Below, piece after piece: positions 57,244-63,740 of a stretch of 63,740 bases of DNA (its first letter is position 1; each line of letters starts with the position of its first letter). The notes under the pieces were generated by a model. That model had not been told where the DNA came from. It searched no databases and saw only the letters and a program-made list of their open reading frames with translations. Where the stretch lies: the NCBI GenBank assembly GCA_016867815.1, contig VGIR01000007.1:1-63740 (forward strand). The letters are read 5' to 3'. Position numbers and translations under genes: made by a program. The DNA is from a candidate division WOR-3 bacterium. Lineage in GTDB: Bacteria > Hydrothermota > Tepidihabitantia > Tepidihabitantales > Tepidihabitantaceae.

Positions 57244-58530
57244 ATGTTCGACGCACTGACCGACCGGTTCACCCAGCTTCGCCGCAAGCTGCTGGGTTTC
57301 GGACGCCTATCAGACCGCGAGGTATCGCAGGCCCTGCGCGAGGTCCGCACGGTGCTGCTCGAAGCCGACGTCAACTACAAGGTCGTCGGTCACTTCATCC
57401 GCTCGGTCGAGGCCAAGCTCAAAGAGAAGAACGTGGCGGCCAGCCTCAAGCCCGGTGAACTCATCAACGCCACTCTCTACCAGGGACTGGTCGAGCTGCT
57501 GGGCGAGACAACGCCCAAGCTCGACTTGAGTTCCAACCCTGTGGTCATCAGCCTCGTCGGCCTGCAGGGCACCGGCAAGACGACCTTTGCCGGCAAGCTC
57601 GCGCACAAGTTCCGGAACCGCAAGCCTCTGCTCGTCGCCTGCGACCCCAAGCGGCCGGCCGCTTCCGACCAGCTCCGCTCGGTCGCCGAGCGCGCCAAGT
57701 GCGATTTCTATCCGGTATCCAGCGACGTAGTCGCGACCAGCCTGGCCGCGCTGAAGCAGGCCCGAAACCGCGGCAACGGCTTCGTGGTCTTCGACACCGC
57801 GGGCCGCCTCCACATCGACGACGACCTGATGAACGAACTCGGGGCAGTCCAGGACAAGGCCAAACCCAATGCCAGTCTGCTGGTCCTCGACGGCATGGTC
57901 GGACAGGACGCCGTCAGCCAGGCCGAGCAGTTCAGCACGCGGCTCAAACTGACCGGCTGCTGCTTCACCAAGCTCGACGGCGACGCCCGGGGCGGGGCGG
58001 TGATGTCGGTACGGCACGTCACCGGGCTGCCGGTCTTCTTCGTCGGCACCGGCGAGCACCTCGAAGACGTGGAGGATTTCCACCCCGACCGGATCGCCTC
58101 GCGCATCCTCGGCATGGGCGACATGAAGAGCCTCGCCGACAAGGTCCAGGCCGCCACCGAAGGGCAGGACCAGCGCGCGATCGCCGAGAAGTTCCTCAAG
58201 GGGAAGTTCGACCTCGACGACTTCCTGGGCCAGCTCAAAGGCATAAAGAAGATGGGCAACATCTCCAAACTGCTGGCAATGATACCCGGGGCAGGCAACC
58301 TGGAAGTCGACGACAGTGAATTCGCTCAGGTCGAGGCCATGATTCAATCCATGACCCCGGCCGAACGGAGAAACCCGGACATCGTCGACGGCTCGCGCCG
58401 CCGCCGCATTGCCTCAGGAAGCGGCACCACGGTCACCGACGTCAACCGGCTGCTGAAGGAATTCGCCCAGGCGCGAGTCCTGGCCAAACAGATGTCCGGC
58501 GGCCGCACCCCGCGCCCGCGCATGCGCTAG
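57244..58530 (+). CDS. ffh: Signal recognition particle protein Ffh
   Basis: A 428-residue SRP54. The N domain (about 1-85) precedes the G domain with GLQGTGKTTFAGKLA (106-120), ACDPKRPAASDQL, FDTAGRLHIDD, TKLDGDARGG and VGTGEHLEDVEDF; the M domain (about 295-428) contains SRRRRIASGSGT, the RNA-binding motif, and ends in a short basic tail. It targets membrane and secreted proteins to the translocon. ATG 57244. The start directly follows repeat DNA and has no visible Shine-Dalgarno. Confidence 0.95.
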   Translation: MFDALTDRFTQLRRKLLGFGRLSDREVSQALREVRTVLLEADVNYKVVGHFIRSVEAKLKEKNVAASLKPGELINATLYQGLVELLGETTPKLDLSSNPVVISLVGLQGTGKTTFAGKLAHKFRNRKPLLVACDPKRPAASDQLRSVAERAKCDFYPVSSDVVATSLAALKQARNRGNGFVVFDTAGRLHIDDDLMNELGAVQDKAKPNASLLVLDGMVGQDAVSQAEQFSTRLKLTGCCFTKLDGDARGGAVMSVRHVTGLPVFFVGTGEHLEDVEDFHPDRIASRILGMGDMKSLADKVQAATEGQDQRAIAEKFLKGKFDLDDFLGQLKGIKKMGNISKLLAMIPGAGNLEVDDSEFAQVEAMIQSMTPAERRNPDIVDGSRRRRIASGSGTTVTDVNRLLKEFAQARVLAKQMSGGRTPRPRMR

Positions 58531-58622
58531 GCCACACCGCCCCGCTTCACTCCCGCCCGATTGTAGATTCTGAAACCACCGCACCTCATCATGGAGGCCG
58601 GCAGCGTCGCGGTCGCGACCGT

Positions 58623-58793
58623 CTAGATCGCGATGCTCATCCTCACGTAACCGACGACCTTCTGCTCCTTGAAGGACGCGACCAACTCGCCTTCCTTGAA
58701 GAACCGGAAGTAGCCGTCCAACTCCTCAACCCGGTCCGCGTCAACGATCACCTGTGGCCGCTTGTCCGACTCGATGAAAACATCGTAAGGCAC
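58623..58793 (-). CDS. Small conserved-looking protein, 56 residues
   Basis: A GTG start at 58793 follows AAAGGAG by 5 nt and encodes PYDVFIESDKRPQVIVDADRVEELDGYFRFFKEGELVASFKEQKVVGYVRMSI. The shape suggests a single small beta domain with one helix. The consensus promoter at 58866-58893 and the good ribosome-binding site make this a likely real gene despite its size. The frame extends 31 codons upstream but without such support. Function unknown. Confidence 0.7.
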   Translation of the reverse strand: MPYDVFIESDKRPQVIVDADRVEELDGYFRFFKEGELVASFKEQKVVGYVRMSIAI

Positions 58794-58865
58794 AGCAACT
58801 CCTTTCAGGGAACCGCCCCGGCACGTCCCGGACTCAAGGTGCTCGCACCGGCGACCTCCCAAGAC

Positions 58866-58893
58866 ATTATAACAGACAGAAGCCATCTGTCAA
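58866..58893 (-). promoter_or_regulatory. Consensus promoter of the 56-residue protein
   Basis: On the minus strand: TTGACA (58893-58888), 16-bp spacer, TATAAT (58871-58866): perfect boxes. The leader is about 65 nt. Confidence 0.85.
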
Positions 58894-59039
58894 TAGTGAC
58901 CCGTGCGACCCATGGTTCTCCCGGACGCGGCGCGACAGCGGCCGGCGGACAGGAACAACAGGAACGAAAGGCGCCGTCGTCCCCGGTGCCGACCGGGCCG
59001 CCCCGACAAGCCGGCATCCGCATCGCCGTTCGACAACGC

Positions 59040-59068
59040 TTGACACCCAGGGAAGACAGGTGTCTAAT
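59040..59068 (+). promoter_or_regulatory. Promoter of the large secreted protein
   Basis: TTGACA (59040-59045), 17-bp spacer, TCTAAT (59063-59068). The leader of about 110 nt carries AAGGAGG before the ATG at 59185. The rest of the 58794-59184 gap holds no recognised gene. Confidence 0.6.
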
Positions 59069-59184
59069 TGAGCAACAGGAACGGGCGGTCGCGGCTGAAC
59101 GGCCGCCTTCCGACACCCGGCTGCAACGGAGGCCGGCCGGATGCCACGCCAGGAGTGCCGCCTCCAACCAGACAAGGAGGAAAG

Positions 59185-62022
59185 ATGTCCAGAACTGTGC
59201 TGGTTCTGATACTCAGCGCCATCATGTCGGCCGCGGCCGGCTTCACGGGCACAGCGACCACCGCCACCCCGACGGCTTCGGGCTCGGCAGCGCAGCCCGC
59301 ACAAAGGCCGACCCCGCTGCCCGCGATGCAGACCCAAGGTACGGCAAACACCTGCTTGCCGGTTATCCGCTGGGACAAGTTCTACGACCGCAACGGCAAC
59401 CCGCTGCCGGTCGACCCGCAGGAGAACGTCGGCGCCGACTCGCTCTACTTCAAGAACTACTACTCCCTGACGGCCCTCCTGGGCAGCCCCAAGTCGGAGG
59501 TCCCGAATCCGACCCCGGAGAGCTGCCGGCCCGCCTTCGCCTGGCAGGACGCTCAACCCGTCGCCTGCATGGACCCGCAGGGCGTCTACTGCTACGAGGT
59601 GTTCAACACCACGCTGCGCCGGACCAACACCAACACGGGTGCATATGCTGACTACACCATCCCGCGCGGAGAGTCGGCGTGTGGTACTGACGGTCAGTAC
59701 CTCTATGTGCCGGTCAACGACACGGTCTACAAGTACACGCCGACCGGAGCCCTGGTAACCATAACCACCATTGATATCAGCCCTGCCTACTACGAGTTCT
59801 CCGTGGTGAACGACACGGTCTGGTGTCACGACGGGTTGAGCACCGTACTCAACGGCTACGCCTGCTCGAAGTTCAGCGGCGGCTCGCTCACCAAGGATGC
59901 GGCCTGGGATGTCGGCACCGGCAGCCATTCGCCGGCGCAGGTCGCATGGGACGGCGAGTACTACTACGTCTCCTGGGCGGGGTATTCCTCCAACACCTTC
60001 AAGCGGTTCAATGCGGACCGGACCCTGTCGGCCAGCGGCACAATCAGCATCGACACGCGTGGGGTGATGTGCAGCGTACGTGGCACGCGACCGGTGACGC
60101 AGGATTCGCTCTACTGGAAGCTCTACTCCAGCACCGCGGACTTCTACTCCTCGGGTAAGGCGCAGGATGTGACCGCGGCCCAGCCGACGCCGCTTGCCTG
60201 GCAGTACGACCAGTCCGTATCGTGTATGACCCCGGACGGCCACTACGTATTCGAGGTGTCCGGCACCAACCTGCGCCGCACCGACCTTCTCTCCGGCGAC
60301 GTGGAGAACTACACCCTTGCGAACACCAGCGGCGGTACTTGCGGCACCGACGGCCAGTACGTCTATGTCCCGAACGGCACCACCACGCGCAAGTACACGC
60401 TCAACGGTACGCTGGTCAGCTCGACCACGACTGACTACGCGCCGGCAGTCGGTGCCAGCACCTTCTGCTACGGCGTCGCCAACGACACGGTCTGGATTTC
60501 CCCCACCCTCTCCGGCGCGACGTGGTATGGCTACGCCTGCGCCAAGTTCACTGGCGGCAGCATCACCCACGATGCGACCTGGTCCACGGGCGGGGTCCAG
60601 AGCTCGGCGATGGCCGTTACCTTTGACGGTCAGTACTACTACATGGCTTGGGGTGGCTTGGGCAGCAACACCTTCAAACGCTTCTACCGCGACCGCACGC
60701 TCTACTCCGACGGCACCGTGACCGGTGACGCCCGCAGCGTGATGTGCAAGCAGGGCGGTTACCCGGTGATGATCTGTCACGCCGAGGGAAGCTGGGACGT
60801 AGTCGACAGCCTGCGCCGGATACTGCTCGATTCCTGCGGCGGCAGGTTCGCTGCGTTGGACACATACAACATCGGCGCGGGCGGTCACGCCGCGTTCCCG
60901 GCCGGCGACTGGTACCGTTTCGGCTACCGGGCGATACTCACGTGGACCAACAGCCAGCCTGCCGACTCGGCCGCGCTCGGTGACAGCCTGGCCCGGTTCG
61001 TCGAACTGGGCGGCGGCGTGGTCGAAGCCGTCTTCGCGGACTACGGTCCGAGCTTCGTGATAACCGGGGACTGGCGCGACTACTACGCCCCTTTCACGGA
61101 TCAGGCCAACTCCTACACGCCGGACGCTCTCGGAACGGTACACCAACCCCTCCACCCGGTCATGTCCGCAATCTCCGCTCTCTCGGTCGCCAACTACGTC
61201 ACCGGCAACACCCACAACACGCTGCGCAGCCCGAACTCCCTCTGCCTGGCGGAATACACCTCCTCCAATCGCTGCCTCGCCGCCTGCTTCGACAGCGCGG
61301 GCAGGCGGGCCGTCTCGGTGGGCATGTATCCGCTGTCGGCCTGGTCGGGCGGCGCCTACGGACAGTGGTCTCGCCTGCTGGTGAACGCGCTCAACTGGGC
61401 GGCGGTCGGACCGAGCGTCGGCGTAACCGCTCCGAACGGCGGCGAGAGCTGGATTGTCGGCAGCGCCCACAACATCACCTGGACCCAGACTCCGAGCGGG
61501 GTCAAAGACTCGATCTACTACTCGACCGACGCCGGCGCGAGCTGGGTCGGCGTGGCTTTCTATGACCCGCCGCCGGTACCACTCCAGCACACCTGGACCA
61601 TCCCGAACACGCCGACTACGCAGGCGCGGGTCAAGGTCGTCACCTGGGATGCCGAGGGTGGCAGGGTCGAGGATATGAGCAACGCCAACTTCACCATCGA
61701 ACCGTTCGTCGGCATCGCCCAGCCCGAGAACAACGCCCTGCCGCTGACTTTCGCCCTATACCGGCCCTTCCCGAACCCGCTGGCCTCGGGCGCCGGGATC
61801 CGCTACGCCCTGCCGCGGCCGGCCCGCGTCGAACTGAACGTCTACGACGTTGCCGGAACGCTGGTCCGGCGGCTGGTGGACGGTGCCCGGCCGGCCGGGT
61901 ACCACAGCGTCCACTGGAACGGCGGCGACGAACGGGGCAGAAACGTCGCTGCCGGCGTCTACTACTGCCGGTTCAGCGCCGGCGGCTTCCTGGCCACACA
62001 GAAACTCGTCGTGCGCCGCTAG
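59185..62022 (+). CDS. Large secreted protein with duplicated propeller-like region and sorting-like domain
   Basis: About 945 residues. Signal MSRTVLVLILSAIMSAAAG; a Thr/Ala/Pro-rich linker; two related blocks of about 180-200 residues (CMDPQGVYCYEVFNTTLRRTN and CMTPDGHYVFEVSGTNLRRTD; then CGTDGQYLYVP and CGTDGQYVYVP; both ending SNTFKRFxxDRTL), a ThuA/GATase-like middle (about 550-730), an Ig-like SVGVTAPNGGESW domain (about 745-840), and a C-terminal FlgD/T9SS-type domain (RVELNVYDVAGTLVRRLVDG and NVAAGVYYCRFSAGGFLATQKLVVRR). Exported, probably at the cell surface. ATG 59185 has AAGGAGG. Function unknown. Confidence 0.82.
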   Translation: MSRTVLVLILSAIMSAAAGFTGTATTATPTASGSAAQPAQRPTPLPAMQTQGTANTCLPVIRWDKFYDRNGNPLPVDPQENVGADSLYFKNYYSLTALLGSPKSEVPNPTPESCRPAFAWQDAQPVACMDPQGVYCYEVFNTTLRRTNTNTGAYADYTIPRGESACGTDGQYLYVPVNDTVYKYTPTGALVTITTIDISPAYYEFSVVNDTVWCHDGLSTVLNGYACSKFSGGSLTKDAAWDVGTGSHSPAQVAWDGEYYYVSWAGYSSNTFKRFNADRTLSASGTISIDTRGVMCSVRGTRPVTQDSLYWKLYSSTADFYSSGKAQDVTAAQPTPLAWQYDQSVSCMTPDGHYVFEVSGTNLRRTDLLSGDVENYTLANTSGGTCGTDGQYVYVPNGTTTRKYTLNGTLVSSTTTDYAPAVGASTFCYGVANDTVWISPTLSGATWYGYACAKFTGGSITHDATWSTGGVQSSAMAVTFDGQYYYMAWGGLGSNTFKRFYRDRTLYSDGTVTGDARSVMCKQGGYPVMICHAEGSWDVVDSLRRILLDSCGGRFAALDTYNIGAGGHAAFPAGDWYRFGYRAILTWTNSQPADSAALGDSLARFVELGGGVVEAVFADYGPSFVITGDWRDYYAPFTDQANSYTPDALGTVHQPLHPVMSAISALSVANYVTGNTHNTLRSPNSLCLAEYTSSNRCLAACFDSAGRRAVSVGMYPLSAWSGGAYGQWSRLLVNALNWAAVGPSVGVTAPNGGESWIVGSAHNITWTQTPSGVKDSIYYSTDAGASWVGVAFYDPPPVPLQHTWTIPNTPTTQARVKVVTWDAEGGRVEDMSNANFTIEPFVGIAQPENNALPLTFALYRPFPNPLASGAGIRYALPRPARVELNVYDVAGTLVRRLVDGARPAGYHSVHWNGGDERGRNVAAGVYYCRFSAGGFLATQKLVVRR

Positions 62023-62040
62023 CCGGCGACCGGTCAGATC

Positions 62041-62068
62041 AACGGGGCGGGCTTCGGCCCGCCCCGTT
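62041..62068 (+). terminator. UUCG-loop terminator
   Basis: AACGGGGCGGGC (62041-62052), TTCG, GCCCGCCCCGTT (62057-62068): a perfect 12-bp stem 18 nt past the stop codon. T-tract weak (CCTCTC). Confidence 0.8.
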
Positions 62069-62097
62069 CCTCTCACACCGCGAAGACCAACCTGCGT

Positions 62098-62208
62098 CCG
62101 CCACCCCGCAGACCAGACCATCGGGTCCAGAAGTCAGCGCCTTCGTGGTGCGTTCAGTCTTCGACCAGACTTCTGCCTTCTGCACTCTGCCTTCTGACTT
62201 CTGACGTC
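62098..62208. repeat. Second copy of the element at 27790-27892
   Basis: The stretch from CAGACCAGACCATCGGGTCC to CTTCTGACTTCTGACGTCG aligns along its whole length with 27790-27892. Differences are scattered. Its distal end has the period-7 series CTTCTGCCTTCTGCACTCTG. Confidence 0.7.
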
Positions 62209-62842
62209 GGTCGTCCCTCGAACCAAGGCCCGATCGGAGCGCCGATGTTGAAGACATCGCCACGGATGGCCCGAAGTGTGCGCCGCCCCACTAAGGGCAG
62301 TCCAGACCGCTGTCCGCCGAACAACCGGGAAAGCAGTTTCCGGAACCGCGAGGAGTGCAGCACTGACTGCAATTCGGACGGCAGCGTGCAGAGGAGTCCG
62401 TAGAACAGTCGCCCAGACGGCAGGACATACAACCGTCTAAGCAACCGGCAGGGCAGAAAGCCGGACACCGGACAGAACTGCAGACAGCACAATGCGAGAA
62501 ACAACCCGGAGAACAGCATGACGGACAGTCGCCGGAACAACAGTGGACACAACTCGGCGAACTGCCTCGGAGGTAGTCCCCCAGGTGGGGGTGTCATTCT
62601 GGCCCAATACGACTCAAGCTACTGTTTCATCGTGGCTTACCGCCGCAAACCCAGACTCACTCTATTCTACGACCCTGTAGAATGCCATCGAAACGACCAT
62701 CTCTTGGGCGGCCGCGTTTTTGCCGTCACATAGGAATTGCGGGTTTCCGGCGGTTTTGGTCAACGGAGAATCGCGTAAGTCACGCATTCCACGTCCGGGG
62801 GTCGTTGGGGGGGGTCCTTGTCCCGAACCCTGTCCGGGTTGC
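62209..62842. other. Low-complexity intergenic region
   Basis: No convincing gene is seen. 62320-62590 is a degenerate run of CGGACAG-, GAACAAC- and GGCAG-like words without a fixed period, and minus-strand frames across it are Leu/Arg/Phe-rich artefacts. 62590-62842 has no recognisable feature. Confidence 0.5.
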
Positions 62843-63100
62843 AGGGAGGGCTCATCCCCGAGCTCAAGGGACCGCTCATCCCCGGACTCATGCCGGGGCT
62901 CATCCCCCAACTCAAGGGATAGCTCCTCCCCGGTCTCAAGGGGGGGCTCATCCCGGAGCTCAAGGGACCGTTCCTCCCCGGTCTCAAGGGAGGGCTCATC
63001 CCGGAACTCAGGGGACAGCTCATCCCCCAGCTCAAGGGGGGGCTCATCCCCCAGCTCAAGAGGGGGCTCATCCGTCAGCTCATGGGCCGGCTCTACCCCC
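62843..63100. repeat. 24-bp tandem repeat with exact 12-bp phase
   Basis: Units alternate CTCATCCCCCAG-like and CTCAAGGGGGGG-like 12-mers. From 62851 to 63094 every CTCA (or CTCC/CTCT/TTCC variant) falls on the same 12-nt grid, about 21 half-units, without one indel. On the minus strand it would encode DEPPLELG octapeptides in a frame open from 63102 to 62662; on the plus strand RGGSSPSS octapeptides. No Shine-Dalgarno or promoter was found for either, so coding is unproven. Confidence 0.85.
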
Positions 63101-63165
63101 ATCCCGCCCGCCGAACCGGGTCAAGTGCCGAATTGTCTGCAAATGGAGTCTCTTCCTGTACGTCT

Positions 63166-63740
63166 TCACGGGGTTGTTGCTGGTGCTGCCTGCGGGTGGA
63201 GCATGTCCCAGCGTTCCAGTTCTGCCATGTCCAGATACGTGAGCTGAGTGGCCCATTCCGCCGCCTGCTCCTGCGCCAGCGACGTCATCAGTCGAAGACA
63301 GGCCGCAGCATTGGGGAAGATCCTGATGACCCGGCTCCGTCGACGCAACTCCTCATTGAGCCGTTCCATCATGTTGGTCGTCCGGATCCGCATCCTATGC
63401 CCGGCCGGAAACTGGAAGCAGGTCAGTGTATCTTCGGTCTCCTCTTCCAGTTTGTCGGCAAGGTCCGGATAACACGGGCGCCACTCTGCCACCACTTCCG
63501 CCAGCCGTGCCTTGGCATGCTCCAGCGTCGGCGCATCGAAGACCGATCGCAACGCCTGCCACAGGGCTTTGCGGTCACTCTTGGTCACCAGCGCCAGCAC
63601 GTTATGCATGAAATGCGTCTGACAGCGCTGCCAGAGCGCTCCCTGAAAGCACCGCCGGACACTGGCCACCAGCCCTTCATGGTCGTCCGATACCACCAGC
63701 CGGACACCGGCGAGCCCACGCCGGGAGAGGTCCCGGAAGA
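63166..63740 (-). CDS. IS256-type transposase, partial (C-terminal part)
   Basis: The frame is open from the right edge to the stop at 63166 (about 191 residues shown). It reads FRDLSRRGLAGVRLVVSDDH (second catalytic Asp), RCQTHFMHNVLALV, and TTNMMERLNEELRRRSRVIRIFP with the catalytic Glu, all IS256-family. It is clearly different from the 27937-29211 transposase, so it is a second element. The N-terminus and one inverted repeat lie outside the window; the other end is probably near 63117, where GGGTCAAGTGCCGAATTGTC resembles an IS end. Confidence 0.88.
   Translation of the reverse strand, partial: FRDLSRRGLAGVRLVVSDDHEGLVASVRRCFQGALWQRCQTHFMHNVLALVTKSDRKALWQALRSVFDAPTLEHAKARLAEVVAEWRPCYPDLADKLEEETEDTLTCFQFPAGHRMRIRTTNMMERLNEELRRRSRVIRIFPNAAACLRLMTSLAQEQAAEWATQLTYLDMAELERWDMLHPQAAPATTP

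Noticed and set aside
58867-61590. 907-codon open frame antisense to the large secreted protein
   Set aside because: It is a shadow of a high-GC gene: Arg/Val/Gly-rich with no domain, no start signals, and the sense frame has a signal peptide, Shine-Dalgarno and recognisable domains.
62154-62597. 147-codon minus-strand frame
   Set aside because: Crosses the dispersed element and low-complexity DNA; Leu/Arg-rich without signals.
62843-63100. CRISPR array
   Set aside because: The repeats are tandem 12/24-mers with no unique spacers and no cas genes nearby.

Overview
The window is high-GC bacterial DNA with few introgressed-looking stretches. Three exported proteins end in a FlgD-type, T9SS-like C-terminal domain. 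There is also a 2-oxoacid:ferredoxin oxidoreductase operon, a pair of 2-hydroxyacyl-CoA-dehydratase-related proteins, tandem DUF2723 membrane proteins with TPR tails, and BamD (so an outer membrane). Together these suggest an uncultured anaerobic didermic lineage near the FCB group, for example candidate division WOR-3. That assignment is inference from gene content only.

Layout. 1-845: edge of an unidentified gene and a composite of short-period repeats. 846-5779: pdxJ-secD-secF-pgpA-pncC-thpR, tightly overlapping. 5836-7211: nfeD and an SPFH protein. 7277-10036: a P-type ATPase. 10374-13994: a MinD-like ATPase and a four-subunit 2-oxoacid:ferredoxin oxidoreductase, then an HtrA-like protease. 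15470-17728: two lipoproteins flanking tRNA-Pro(GGG). 17817-26160: the dehydratase-related pair, a histone-deacetylase-fold hydrolase, and a polysaccharide cluster (two glycosyltransferases, a flippase and a NodB-like deacetylase). 26315-29308: small membrane proteins and a complete IS256-family element. 29412-42712: a beta-propeller protein, hypA, two DUF2723 paralogues, cdaA, folP, rocD and a lipoprotein. 42773-50871: two TPR paralogues, exported proteins, a release-factor-like protein, an ABC-F ATPase and a frameshifted beta-helix lipoprotein. 51286-58530: a long housekeeping run (divIVA, punA, bamD, nadD, yajC, def, fmt, a PASTA protein, rpe), then ffh. 58623-63740: a 56-residue protein, a large secreted protein, 1.1 kb of repeats and a second, partial IS256-type transposase.

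Two genome-wide patterns stand out. (1) Short 'phrase' repeats of about 6-9 nt period, often in two inverted arms, fill whole intergenic gaps. They also appear in frame inside at least three genes: hypA, the MinD-like ATPase and the ABC-F linker. (2) I located 21 sigma70-like promoters by eye, mostly TTGAC(A/T) with a 16- or 17-bp spacer. They fall into two classes. Eleven place the -10 only 5-10 nt before a start codon that has no Shine-Dalgarno, so these mRNAs are likely leaderless. Most of the rest have a leader and a clear Shine-Dalgarno.

All coordinates, motifs and starts were read by eye; no database or folding search was run.
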